Both the position numbers and the translations under genes were made by a program. 64,000 bases of DNA from positions 2,418,001-2,482,000 of the forward strand of contig NW_024037065.1 of the NCBI RefSeq assembly GCF_015706575.1, written 5' to 3'. Below are positions 38,285-49,989 of the stretch, in pieces. Positions within the stretch are counted from its first letter, which is position 1, and each line of letters starts with the position of its first letter. Origin of the DNA: Patiria miniata. Lineage: Eukaryota > Echinodermata > Asteroidea > Valvatida > Asterinidae. The notes under the pieces are model-generated. The model was not told the origin of the DNA. It made no database searches and saw nothing but the letters and a program-made list of their open reading frames with translations.

Positions 38285-38822
38285 AGTGGATATTTTGCCG
38301 GAGGTAATGCCGGCAAACTAATGTTTTCTAAAGGTTTGCCGGCGGCAATCCATATCAACAGAGGGCGCTGTACTCTTTAAGATAGGGCTGAATTATAAGA
38401 TGTATTAAATTTCCTCCAAAAGTCGTGTAGCACATTTGGTGCAGTTGTTAAGCTATGGCTTTCGTGAGCAGGATGACCCGGGTTTGATTCTGTACACCGC
38501 CACTGTTCTAAAAAAAAATTTCCCACCCCCAAATAAATAAGAATATTCTTCTTTTATTATTTTAACATGTATCAAACATTTTATTGCAGAGTATAACATT
38601 TTCGTTTTCAGATTTGTGGCTCTGGAGGATTTTTTTTAAAGGGAAATAAAGTCCGAAATTATAAATTGGTCTGATTCCTATCTTGTGAATACGAAGTTAC
38701 AACGATAATATTGGCATGGAGCCAGACTAAAATTTGTCAAAAACACTAGTAACGCATGTTCAGTGCATATCCGGCAAACTAACGTTTACTAAAGGTTTGC
38801 CGTCTCCGGCAAAATATCCACT
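38285..38822. mobile_element. TIR element with AGTGGATATTTTGCCGG ends
   Basis: The 17-bp ends AGTGGATATTTTGCCGG are exactly inverted. Each end is followed by an internal hairpin built from GGCAAACTAA and AAAGGTTTGCC. The interior holds the tRNA-like segment at 38428-38540. About 538 bp. Confidence 0.8.
38428..38540 (+). mobile_element. tRNA-derived SINE-like segment
   Basis: The A-box-like TTGGTGCAGTTGTTAAG and the B-box-like GGGTTTGATTC are about 40 nt apart in a tRNA-like context that closes with ACCGCCA. An A-rich stretch follows. It is diverged from a functional tRNA, so I call it SINE-like rather than a tRNA gene. Confidence 0.5.
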
Positions 38823-39937
38823 GCCTTTTTGTAAAGTAACATGTTGGCTAGGCGTATAACTGAATTAGCTCCTCGATGTGGAAATAGGCCTAGGCCTATA
38901 ACAGTTTTAAATATTCTAGAAAAAGAATTTTGGCCAGATTTCTGACTCGCGCTGCAGTGCAGTGAGTTCCTGCTGGATGGCGTGATGTAAAAAAATCACG
39001 GGAGCCGTGAATTGATGAAAGTTTTCGGAGCAGAACGCCACAACGTCTGAAATCAAATACCCTTTTCCTACTCTACACTACAGTCGTATAAAGTATAAAC
39101 CCTTGCATCAAATTACTCTATTAGAGTAGATCTCTACTGCCCCCCGCCTTTGTTTGTTTGTTGTTGGGGTTTTTTTTTGGGGGGGGGCGGGGTGTTGCCT
39201 AACCTTAAGCTCTAAATAAGCTATCACGATCAGTTTCATTGTAGATAAGCCTTAGTCAGGCCTATCATTATGAGGAAAATCTGAGACCAAATGGGTTTTT
39301 TTCTGTCATCTAAATGACAGAAAAACACGTTAGAAAAATCTGAATTAGTCTGGGGTGGGGGCAGTGGAACTTCATGCAAAGTGACAAGCCTACACTGAAT
39401 TTTATAGAGACCTTTCACGGTACTTGTCTAGATACGTGTGAAATAATTAAGTCATTGCAATGAGGGTAATTCGGTAGACAACTTTAGAAATAAGGGGCCA
39501 TTTTGGGTGATTCATTACACAACTAGAGCAAACGGGGTCATTTAAGTCTTCGGTTTTCCCCGAAGAGTTAAACATGTCAAAGGGCAACTGAAAAAAATGG
39601 GAATTGGGTCATAGGTAACCCAGTAACATGAAAAAGCCAAAAGAACAAAAAATACCCACAAACAGAAAAAGGCGACTGGGCATTTTAGACTGAAAATGGG
39701 ATTTACACTCTGACAAGCCCATGCTGGTTGCTCAGTACTGAAATTGGAAGTGACACCCCACCCCTATTGTACAGTTCATTACAATCCAATTCTTACAGGA
39801 AAGTAACATCTTAGTTGCCTCGTGTTTGTTCTGTGTGTAATCCAGAGGAATCCAAAACAACTGAAGCGTCAGCAGGCTGTTTCTCCACTGCTGAGTACTG
39901 TCAAAAGGATTGCAAGAGGTATCTACCACTGTTGAAT

Positions 39938-40170
39938 TGTTGTAATTGAGTACTTTTCGAGTACCAATTTAACTGGCAAATATTGAACTGGTTAGGTGTG
40001 AATAAAATTGGAAAACATGGACGTTAGATGGCGGTTGCACAAAGGTAAGATTACAAAATAAATTGAAGCTTTCAGATTCACACAGTTACATAAAAATTTA
40101 GTTTTAAGCAGCAAAGTACTCGAACAGTACTCGGCCGAGTACATTTCAAGTATTTTTGTTCTAAAATCTT
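39938..40170. mobile_element. Diverged relative of the 49.4-kb hAT MITE
   Basis: TTGTAATTGAGTACTTTTCG, then AAATATTGAACTG and near the right GTACTCGAACAGTACTCGG / CGAGTACATTTC parallel 49367-49590. The terminal repeats and target duplication are not recognisable here. Confidence 0.5.
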
Positions 40171-40600
40171 AATTTTTATGCAGCTGTTAGAGTTTGAGGT
40201 CTTAATGAATCCTGGGGTCGGAATCTATATCTTTCAAAGTGTCAGTGGGTTAACTCCATTGTTCGGTGTCGGTATGTGTGACAAAGCAAAGAAAGCAAAC
40301 ATTTTCATTTTTGTGTTTATTTTTATAGGACCATAAAATTTGTAAGACTCCATAAATAACTTGATCTCATACGTTTTCATGTTCACCTTGTTTCTTATGC
40401 ATGTGCCCATATATTTCTAATGCATGCTATTTACAAATATTTCTGATAAAAAATAAATTAAAATCAGATTCAAAGAAATGCTCAATGTACCACAGGATGT
40501 ATATAGACTAATTATTCGTTTTTCTCATCTGACAACTTGTTGTCCACCAGTACAAATGTATTAAAATTGAAATGTTGTACCTTGATTATCATTTCTGCAG

Positions 40601-42453
40601 ACATACATGAGGTTCATCTTTATGAAAATGCTAAGAAATGTGGTCTGCGGCTCAGGAAAAATGTCCTCGGAGATGGGAATTGCTTCTTTAGAGCACTGCA
40701 GGATCAGTTGGAAAGGATTAGAGCAACAGGTGTTCCTAGTCATCGAGATCTTCGCAAGATCATTTGTGATCATATGCTAAGTGAGGTAAATTGCTGAAAT
40801 TCTTTACTGGCATTTAACACCATGTTTTTAAGCAGGTTCCTACTCCTGACATAAGGTTTATGAATTTTAGTGTTAGTAGTTTAAGATCTGTATTTAGTAC
40901 ATATATATACATGTACATGCATTTAACATCAGGGGTGCTTCTGGACCAGCTAATTTGCGTGGGTAAAATCGCACTAAAAACTAATGGAGAGAATTTCACC
41001 CATGCAAATTAACTGGTCCAGATCCACCCCTTTCTCAACTACTACCTCAAATTCTGTATTCATGCATTTCTTATTGGAACAACAAATATTTTACCGAAAA
41101 ATATAAAAAAAATACACACGGTTTCCCTTCAATATTGTGTGTTCAACATAATTTGGTAGTACTTACATATTATTCTGCAGACTCCCGATGACCTAAGGGC
41201 TATAATAACCGATGAATACATAGAAAGTATGAGGAAAGACTCTGTTTGGGCAGGAGAGCCGGAGATCCGTGCAGCTGCGAGAATTTTTCACGTAAACATT
41301 AAAATTGTGACAAGTGCAGCAGAGAGTACTAAGGGTGGCTTTTACTTTCATTTTATTGAGGAGGACGGGGCCCAGGACACACTGTTTTTGGGACACATCC
41401 ACGAGAAGCACTATGTCAGTCTTGGTAAGTACTTCAACCAAACAAACTCTTACAGCTCATTATTTTAAATGTACGTTTATCCGAAAACGAAAAGGAGCTT
41501 GTAAATCCCCAAAAGTGTTCAATAGTCCGAAAATGAGAACTAGTAACCACAAAGTAGGAGCAAACTGTATTTTGTTTTAGGAAGAACCTTTGAAATGAAC
41601 CTTGTTTTTCCCATAATTTTGGGAATAACGAAAATCGTGTTATAATAAAGTCTATTTCAGGATTAGTTACCTCTGGAATAATGAATCTTCCACATAATGA
41701 ATGTTTAGAATTATGTGTCAAATATTCGGATTATTATTTTATTTTCCTAGTATAGGAATAACGAGCGTGCCATATTCAATCGCCAAGTTTGATAAATGGG
41801 CAGTTGTCAATTATTTTCTTTGAAGTAGAAATGTTTCCGTTGATAAAATTATTTCAACTCATTGATCTTTCTTAGTAGAACCAAATGTGTACATATATTT
41901 TTTTTTGTCCATCTGTTTTAATTCCATTCCTATCATAATATATGTTTTAGAACCAGAGCCAGTCCCAGGAAACCAACCACTGCCAGTGAAGACACATTCA
42001 TCAACGTCTTCAAATTTAAGTATGTACTATTGAAAACGAGAGTGTCACATAACCTTGGACTCTGTGCACAAATAAAATATAGATTTGAAGATGTCCAAAA
42101 AGTGAAGAAATAAAACTTTCATCCGACCATCCCTGTAGTAGACATATATAATCACGCAGCACATAGGGCACAGTTTGTCATGCACATCAACATAGTTGTT
42201 AATTTGTTTTTTTTTTCATTTATGCATCATGAACCGGACCAAAAAAATCTCATTTAGCCAAAAGGAAAAAACCCATCGTTTTTGCTCCAGACTTTATAAA
42301 GTATTAAACTATTGTAAAGTAATATTGTTTATTGTCTGATGTTTGATATACAGGTCTGCATCCTTCTGTTAAGCCAGCACCTACACTTAATAAAAAAAAG
42401 GAGAGGCAAAGCTTCACACTTGATTCATTTTTCCAAATACCAGTTTCAAAAAG
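40601..42453 (+). CDS. OTU-type cysteine protease exons spliced toward hAT transposase
   Basis: Exon 40601-40785 carries VLGDGNCFFRALQDQLER (the OTU catalytic DGNC). Exon 41181-41424 ends HIHEKHYVSL (the OTU His box). Exon 41951-42019 is a Pro/Ser linker. Exon 42354-42453 encodes KKKERQSFTLDSFFQIPV. All borders are GT/AG and every phase fits (0, 1, 1, then 2 into 42967). OTU domains remove ubiquitin-type conjugates. The spacing and intact frame over four exons argue for a real reading unit. SFTLDSFF resembles a PIP box (PCNA-binding), a motif seen at the front of several transposases. The first exon is not in view; 37868 is only a possibility. Confidence 0.7.
40931..41031. repeat. Foldback in OTU intron 1
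   Basis: AGGGGTGCTTCTGGACCAG and CTGGTCCAGATCCACCCCT pair, extended inward by TAATTTGCGTGGGT/ACCCATGCAAATTA. About 101 bp, with no coding content. Confidence 0.85.
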
Positions 42454-42966
42454 GTAAATTTGTATCGTGTTATTAAAATGTCCTTTTCTCATCTCAACAT
42501 TTTTGCGGAATATTTGCGCATATAGTCGTTCAAGAGAGAAATGTATCCTTTCTATTTTCAAAGTGGGTACATGTAGGCCTACGTATACCCTGCTTTTGTC
42601 AATATTGAAATGGCTTCTGCAGCATCCCCAGACTGTGTACTTTGGGGTCTTGATGACATAGATTACATGTCAAAGTTTAAGGAAATGAACTTTGACCATC
42701 ATATTGCTGAATCAGTAAATGAATGAATTCTGTGATTTCAAAATAGAAATATAACAGCTAAAATATGCAACATATTTAATTTCAAAATGATGCCATATCC
42801 ATTACAATGACTACAAAATCTCTTTGTTAGAATCTTGGGCAACTAAAGGAATTTCATGACAGTATTTTATTAATTCATGATACCTGCAGTGTTAAGTCAA
42901 CTTTTGAGAGCATTTTTAGACATCAAAGTTTCATTGATTTAAATGTGTAGTTATCTCCATTCACAG

Positions 42967-45673
42967 ATCTGGCCATCCAGCATCCAAATCAGCAGGCAGC
43001 CCAGTCTCCAATCCACATCAGCAGGCACACCTGGCAGCCCAGTCTCCAAATACACATCAGCAGGCACACCTGGCAGCCCAGTCTCCAAATCCACATCAGC
43101 AGGCACACCTGGCAGCCCAGTCTCCAAATCCACATCAGCAGGCACACCTGGCAGCCCAGTCTCCAAATCCACATCAGCAGGCACACCTGGCAGCCCAGTC
43201 TCCAAATCCGCATCAGCAGGCACACCTGGCAGCCCAGTCTCCAAATCCACATCAGCAGGCACACCTGGCAGCCCAGTCTCCAAATCCACATCAGCAGGAA
43301 CACCTGGCAGCCCAGTCTCCAAATCCACATCAGTAGGCACACCTGGCAGCCCAGTCTCCAAATCCACATCAGCAGGCACACCTGGCAGTCCAGTTTCTTC
43401 TGGCATGCCTGGCAGCCCAGTATCCAAATCAACACATATACCTGGCAGCCCATTCTCATCATCTAGTACACCTGGCAGCCCAGTCTCAGCTAGCACAACT
43501 GGCAGCCCTGTCTCCAAATCGGCTAGCACACCTGGCAGTCCAATCTCCACATCTTCAGCTACAACAAAGGAACCAAACCATCCCTCGGATCTGTCATCTT
43601 TGCCAGTACAGAAATTACGAACTAAATCACTAAAGTTTCAGCCCAAATGGTTTAGAGATTTCCCATGGCTTCATGTCGATCCAAATGTGGAGGGGATTTT
43701 GTGCCATACTTGTGCTGTAGCAGCAAAGCAAGATTTGTTGAAGATGGCGAAATACAAAGAGCAAACCTTTATTTCAGTTGGATTTAAAAATTGGAAAAAA
43801 GCAATTGAAAAATTCCAAAGTCATCAGAAGTCAGATGCTCACAAAACTTCCAATTCCAACTTGATTAACTGCAACAAAACCTGTGGCATTAACACCCAGC
43901 TAAGCAAACAATTGCGCCAAGAACAGGCCGTAGCCCAAAAAGCCCTCCTCAAGATTGTATCTGCAACAGTATCTGGTCCAACAGGGTTTGGCACTGCGAG
44001 GAAAAGAGGACTCGGAAGGAAACTTCATGGGCCTTTTACACCTACTTTCCTTACATGACAGTGATCTTGGATCTTGGATACAAAGAAAAACAACGTATAC
44101 TTCTGGAGCTTGTCAGAATGAAATCATCCAACTGTTCAGTCATCATGTCCTAAGAAATATTTGTAAGGATATAAACAGATCGACCCACTTTGGACTGATT
44201 GTTGATGGCACTCAAGACTGCACAGGCACTGAACAAGAGGCAATATGCATTCGATATGTCGACGACTTGTTTGAAGTGAGAGAGGACTTTGTGGGACTGT
44301 ATGAAATGACCTCTACAACTGGGACTGCCCTTTGCAAAATGATATCTGATGTTCTTCAGAGGTTGCAGCTGCCAATGAACAACCTAAGGTCTCAAACGTA
44401 CGATGGCGCCAGTAATATGGCAGGGAAACACACTGGGTGTCAAGCAGAAATAAAGAAAATTCAGCCATTAGCCTGCTATACCCATTGTGGGGCACACATC
44501 TCTCATCTTGTTGCATCAAAAGCAGTGCAAAGTGCTCCATTTATAAGGAATGCATTGGACCATTTGCATGAACTTGGCAAGTTGTACAAAAACTCAGGAA
44601 AATTCAAACAATTGTACCTCCACTTGCATTCAAATGACAATGATCAACAAGCCCCATCCCGGCTGAAACCCATTTGTCCAACCCGCTGGCTGACTCGCTC
44701 TGCTGCTATCCTGTCTTTACTTAACAACTACAAAGATGCCTTACAGGCCCTCCAGGAAGCAGCAAGTGAGTTCGGAACAAATGTTTCCTCTCGCGCAAAC
44801 GGTATTAGAAAGTGTATTGCAACGGGGAAGTGTGTCCTGGGGTTGCTGGCATCCCTACCTGTTATCCAGTGCTTGGAGAAGTTTAATAGGGCATTGCAAG
44901 GTACTGGAGTGAATATTTCAGGAATGATGGCAGCGGCTGACATTGTAAAGACAGAGCTTCAAAATCTTCGTTTTGAGGAAGTTTTCAAGAATATGTTTGC
45001 AACTGCTGAGTACAGAGTGGACAATTTAGGTCTTGACCCGTTTGTAGTGCATAATAGGAAAATTTCTACCAAGCACACTGATGGATGAGCGCGGCAGTAT
45101 ATAGCCCAGTCAAGTGAAGAGCTGTATCGAGTGCAATTTTTTCAGGTTATTGATAGTGCCCTTTTCAATTTGCGGGAATACTTCACATCCACTGACCTGA
45201 AGCAACAATGTCGACTCGCCTCTATGCTTTTAAAGGGTGAATTTCACCATGATATGGTGGAAAAGTATCCTGAGCTGGACAACACCCTTCTTCATCCAGA
45301 ACTAGACTTTTTCAGAAAACAGTTCATGTGCTCTTCTCTTGAGGAGTACCGACAATTCTTCAAAGATATGCTTCCAGAGGTTCGCCGGATGTTTCCACAA
45401 GTTGAAGCACTGCTAAGACTTCTCCTTACATCTCCTACCAGCTCATCCCAGGCAGAAAGATCATTCAGTGCACTGCGACGAATACAAACATGGCTTCGCA
45501 GCACAATGACGCAGAAGAGGCTAACCCAACTTATGATCTGCCATGTGCACAAGGATCGTATAGCAGCAGTGGACCCTCGTATCATAGCTGAGGAATTCGT
45601 AAACAATTGCTCGGATTCCAGAAGACGTATATTTGGAAGATATGAATGTGATCACATTTTGCTTTTAATGTAA
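42967..45673 (+). pseudogene. hAT transposase (ZMYM1-like) with 13-aa repeat array, decayed
   Basis: The exon opens at 42967 in the phase set by the OTU/PIP exon (RSGHPASKSAGSPVSN). It then enters about ten 39-bp repeats encoding STSAGTPGSPVSK. The TTF-type zinc finger follows (FQPKWFRDFPWLHVD, CHTCAVAAK), then QGLALRG, HFGLIVDGTQD, YDGASNMAG, THCGAHISHL and CPTRWLTRS. The hAT dimerisation block is SSSQAERSFSALRRI. Breaks: one A is missing in the first repeat (CCAATCC for CCAAATCC, near 43010), a 1-nt shift lies near 43965, and a TGA interrupts the frame at 45086-45088. Because the repeat is 39 bp, all frames stay open through it. DNA cut-and-paste transposition is the family role; this copy is inactive. 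Confidence 0.85.
43012..43560 (+). repeat. 39-bp coding minisatellite (STSAGTPGSPVSK)
   Basis: About ten near-identical units (GGCACACCTGGCAGCCCAGT, then CTCCAAATCCACATCAGCA) are followed by shorter, diverged GSPVS units to 43560. All six frames remain largely open, which explains the long antisense frames here. Confidence 0.95.
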
Positions 45674-45758
45674 TTATACTCATGAGGACTCTTTCATCAA
45701 GAAGAAATTGAGGTTGCGTGCATGCATTCACGACTTGCTAAACAACATTAAATAAGCC

Positions 45759-46682
45759 CTGTCCGCAGTACTAGACTTTTTTGGTCAAACTAACCGAGAC
45801 TATGGGTACTTTCCCATTTTAAGTCCAGTGCGGACAGCCTAGGACGTTTTCCTCTCAGTTACTTTTCCTGAGTCCAGCGGTTACTTTTACTGGCCAACTG
45901 CTGCCCAGGAAAATTGACCGGGTGCCCAGGAAAACTGACCAGGTCACTTTTCCCGAAATTCATTAGCTAGTCCAGTGCAGACAGTGCGAGTCGGTAAAAG
46001 CGGCTCAGGAAAGCCGCGTACATCCGGCCCGAGCGCCCTGTTATGCATACAGAGACCGCACGAACCTGCACGTGCGGTGGCCGAAGTCCACAAGCGGTAA
46101 AATCTGGTTACAAATATTTTTCAGCGGAGAAATACATACACAGAAAAGAGAGATCACATTGTGGGAATTAATTTGCAGAAATTCTCTTTCTCCACCGATG
46201 TTTGTTAGGTATTTTCTACGATCCAAATTCGTCCTGTTACGCTACTGTAGTCATGCACGGCTCATCATGGTCCGGTAATACCGTACGTAGGCCGTAGTCA
46301 CTGGTTCCGGTCCTACATTATAGCTTTGATTCTGTTAGCATGCGATGGGAACCAAGGAATACCAATGGCACTGCTGCCGCACGGAACATCGTACAGCGGC
46401 ATGGCTTGGATGTACGGTGCATCACAATGCGTTAGAAATATAGGGTTTTTCGTCAAGATTTAACCGTGTCAAGATGAAATAATATCATGTTAACGGTTAT
46501 GTTGTGCATGCAAATGTCGTGTGTAATATTACTGTGCGTATCGGCGGCTGAAAATGTGATCGGCATTTTGTTTTCTGCGTACGCGGTGATCATAATACTG
46601 ACACAGCAGTGACACAGCTCGGTTAAATTCTCCCACGCGGTCTGGGTAAAATTTCCCGTGTTGAAAGTCCAAGTGCGGACAG
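45759..46682. mobile_element. TIR element with CTGTCCGCA ends
   Basis: It begins CTGTCCGCAGTACTAGACTT and ends AAGTCCAAGTGCGGACAG. The tip also recurs inverted at 45821-45837 and, partly, at 45970-45985, so shorter nested units may exist. It lies 85 bp after the hAT transposase stop. No TIR of this type was found before the transposase, so it is probably a separate insertion. Confidence 0.65.
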
Positions 46683-47233
46683 TCACAATTGACCATTTCT
46701 CATTTTACCACCATCTCGGTAAAACCTTCCAAAACTGACGGCTTTAATTAGACTGACAAATCCTTTTATTAAGGATACTTGCAGGAAATCCGTTTTTTTC
46801 TCTGTGAAGTACTGAGAGCTGGAAAAAAACGTCTAGAAAAAAAAAAAAAAACCTGTCCCCCCCACGTTCGAGGAGCGATTTCCGCCCATGAAACGAACCA
46901 CCAGGAGTGGTAGGGAGATTAAGCTCCCAGCACGATACAGGGATGGGCCCTAAGTCAATTGTTGAATGATATTAAGAACAGATAATTAAGTAGTAATTAA
47001 TGTATATGATGCAGGCGTAATAGGCAAATGCGTATGCACCTGGAGTACCCAGCAGATAACAGTTTTAACAATATAGTTAAGCAAAAAGTTAAAGTTAAGT
47101 TTAAGTACTAGTGATTAAACTTTTAATATAATGAAATCACCGTTTTTAGGCACTCGGTTTTGCCAATATCTGACCCTTGACCCATTTGTTTTGGAATATG
47201 TACTTTTAATCTGCTCACAACATACAGTTAAAC
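46683..47233. other. Spacer
   Basis: AT-rich with an A run and a C run near 46840-46865. No gene recognised. Confidence 0.4.
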
Positions 47234-48690
47234 ATGGACGAAAAGGCTTATTTCATTCCGGATTATACTGAGGAAGTCCTTGATGTAGAAAGTGCATCAC
47301 CGTCCTTAGACGTAGCTACAGCGCCGGGAAACACATCTCATCCGTCTCCACAGAAGTCCAGCGAAGAACCATCTCCTCCATACCCCTCTCCATCGCCTGA
47401 GTCATCAAAGAAAGCCGGCCAGCTGTGTCACCAAACGGGATGCGGTAGAAGCACCAGAAAGATGAAGCGCCACGTCATAAGATAACACATTGCAGGAGAC
47501 AAATGGTGGTTCCTATTCCCACTGCCTTCGTGCTGGGAATGTAGGCCATGGGAGATCGCTCTCCATGTGGAACTGCATGGCCCATTTTCCTTAGAGCGAC
47601 ATTTCTCGGATTAAGTGATACTTGTGGATGACTTCGTTGATTTCTTGTGTGCGGGGCTGAGTCTGGCGTCCTCGGACGAGTTGCCGAATTTCGTTGCCCG
47701 GCGTTTGTTGGGCGACGCAAATTCGGCATATAGTCCAGAGGAGAAGAGTGTTTGGGACGCCTACGATAGACACCAGGGACTAACACCAGAGGAGAAAAAT
47801 ATAGCGGCCCCTACCCGGATCTCGTCAGTAATGCACTGGCGAACGCTAAAACACCTCCTGACGCTGCTACCTGAGGCTTCGCCTACTCACCAGCCGACCG
47901 GCAATTTCGTTGATGCCCATTGCCATGTGGACAGGTTGCTCGACATGTACAACTACACCAAGGGCACCCTCCTGCAGTTCATGAAAGACGAAGCCATCGA
48001 CAGGCGCCACCTTCGGGGCTGCATTGCAGTCTTCTGCGATGAGAAAACCCACAGCAACGAAGACAGATGGTTAGAATTGGTGTCCGACGACATCATCTTT
48101 GCGGCGGTGGGATACCACCCTAAAAAGGCGACGAATTTCACCGATGCCTCGGAGAAAAGAATCAGGCGCATCGCGAAGCATCCTAAGGTTTGTGCACTCG
48201 CAGAGATTGGGTTGGACTATTCGAGGGGAGACCAAGACAGTGCGGCTCAACAAGCCGTACTCAAACGCCTCCTTCGAGTGGCTGTTGAACTGAACAAGCC
48301 CGTAGTTTTACATTGTCGGGATGCCGAGGAAGACTGTCTTCAAATTGTATCAGAGTCCCTTCCCTGACATTGGGGAATTCATCTCCATTGTTTTTCTGGT
48401 AATTGGGAAGAGGCAAAAAAATGGTGCTCAGCCTTCCCAAAATTGTGTATTGGGCTGACACTTTTGGTGTCGCGTAAGAGCCAAGGTCTGAAGCAAGTGG
48501 CCAAAAAATTCTCCTTAGCCGGCTCCTGTTAGAGACAGACGCCCCATACTTTCCACCCCGCGGTACGCATGCGACACACTTCTTCAGCAACCCGACAATG
48601 ATAACCCTCGTGGCACAAGAGGTAGCTAACATAGTGCTGGGCTGCTGCATGAAAAACACTGAACGTTTGTACGGTGTTAAATTTCCTTAA
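47234..48690 (+). pseudogene. TatD-type metal-dependent nuclease (TATDN2-like), intronless pseudogene
   Basis: The N-terminal part (MDEKAYFIPDYTEEVLD, Ser/Pro-rich, then GCGRSTRKMKRHV) resembles the zinc-finger-like leader of TATDN2-like proteins. The nuclease follows: NFVDAHCHVDRLLDM (metal-binding HxH), VGYHPKKATNF, ALAEIGLDYSR, KPVVLHCRDAEED, then IHLHCFSGNWEEA and LLLETDAPYF. These are the full TatD metal-site blocks in order. The copy is broken: stops lie at about 47483 and 47612, a TGA at 48365 just before the HCFSG block, and a 1-nt shift lies near 48510. The absence of introns suggests a retrocopy or an element-borne gene. Confidence 0.8.
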
Positions 48691-48825
48691 AGGGGAAAAC
48701 AAAATTTAAAGGAATGTTGACCAATAGTATTATCGGAGTAACTGTTCGACATGAAAATAAAAAAAAATATAAGAGATGAAAATCTGTTGAGTAAAAAGTA
48801 GCGTGACTATCAAATGTGTATGCTG

Positions 48826-48901
48826 GGTTATCAGGACGGATTAAAAAAAAAAATAAAAAAATAAAAAAATAAAAAAAATTATAAATCCCGCCCTGATAAT
48901 G
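48826..48901. repeat. A-rich hairpin
   Basis: GGGTTATCAGGACGGAT pairs with ATCCCGCCCTGATAATGC across an A-rich loop. Confidence 0.5.
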
Positions 48902-49039
48902 CTTATTATGTGTAAAGTTACAGGGAAACAAACCTACATGCATAAACGAAATAAAAAAAGTGTTGTTTAATTGGCATGGCTAGTTTGACATATTTTACAA
49001 TCACCAACATGGACATACATGTAATAATGACATTACTAG

Positions 49040-49175
49040 ACATGACAGGGATATTGAGAAGTTGAGTGTATCGCGTAGGAAAATGAGAAGATTTTTTACG
49101 AATCTTGTCTTCTGTCCGTAATTGAGATGCAGACTTTTTGCGTAGCTTTGGCATTGTTGGAAAGAGATCAGATCT
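49040..49175 (-). CDS. Possible first coding exon, unknown protein
   Basis: On the minus strand, TTTGTTTTTTAG precedes an exon whose ATG at 49154 starts MPKLRKKSASQLRTEDKIR, a basic, helical stretch. No continuation is recognised downstream and the family is unknown. Confidence 0.3.
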
Positions 49176-49359
49176 AAAAAACAAACAAAACACAAATACA
49201 TAGCTGTTAAAAATGATTATGTAAAATTCCATTTAACTGAGTGACCAAGAAGTGAGTTTGCAAATGATATTTCTCAAGTTGTCACTCAGGGAGAGGGAGC
49301 ATTTATCTAAAAACAGTACATAAAGTAAGATGCACCCTTTTTGTGGTTTCAGCAATGTG

Positions 49360-49754
49360 CAGAGTTGTAGTTGAGTACTTTCTGAGTACTTTGTTTTTCT
49401 ACTAAATATTGAGCTGTTTGTTGTGAACAATGCGAGAGAAGCATTGACAGTGGATACCAAATGACATTAGTGTTTGAAAACAAATAAACTTGAGACTTCA
49501 GATATAAGAATTCCTTTTCAATTCAAATTTTGGGAGAGAAGCACTCAAACAGTACTGAAAAAGTACTCCGCGAGTACATTTCGAATGCTTTTGTTTAGTT
49601 CATACAAGATTCTGATTGTCCAAAAGTTGAATTTCTTTTGGTAAGGACTTACTGTCCAATGTTTGTAATAAGCAGTTTTATCCGTACCAAACCATCTTAT
49701 AATTAATATCTGGGAGTAAACCTGGTACTTGGAACGTACTCGACTACAACTCTG
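49360..49754. mobile_element. hAT-type MITE with perfect 8-bp target duplication
   Basis: The ends are CAGAGTTGTAGTTGAGTAC and, inverted, CAGAGTTGTAGTCGAGTAC. GCAATGTG is present at 49352-49359 and 49755-49762. This is the standard hAT signature (CAG...CTG ends, 8-bp duplication). 395 bp, non-coding. Confidence 0.95.
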
Positions 49755-49989
49755 GCAATGTGGTAAAAACATGTCCCAAATGTGTTAAAAATTTGAATGA
49801 AGTGCAGTTTCAAAATGAAGCGTGTGCATGTGACAAAGATCATTCATGTTTGAATGCCTGTTGCACGTACAGCGTGACGCAACTTTATAAGAGTGTCGTC
49901 ATCTGGTTTGACAACAAGTTGTGAAACTGTGAAACCATGACAAGAGTGTAGCTGTAACTGAATATAGATTTAAAGGTAACAATTAAGAT

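Noticed and set aside
38428-38505. Functional tRNA gene
   Set aside because: The B box deviates (GGGTTTGATTC) and the stems do not pair well enough; SINE-like is safer.
42951-43550. Long minus-strand frame (ETGLPGVPADVDL repeats)
   Set aside because: It is the antisense shadow of the 39-bp coding repeat, which keeps every frame open.
45759-46682. 3' terminal repeat of the hAT transposase element
   Set aside because: Matching ends were not found upstream of the transposase, and the unit is complete by itself.
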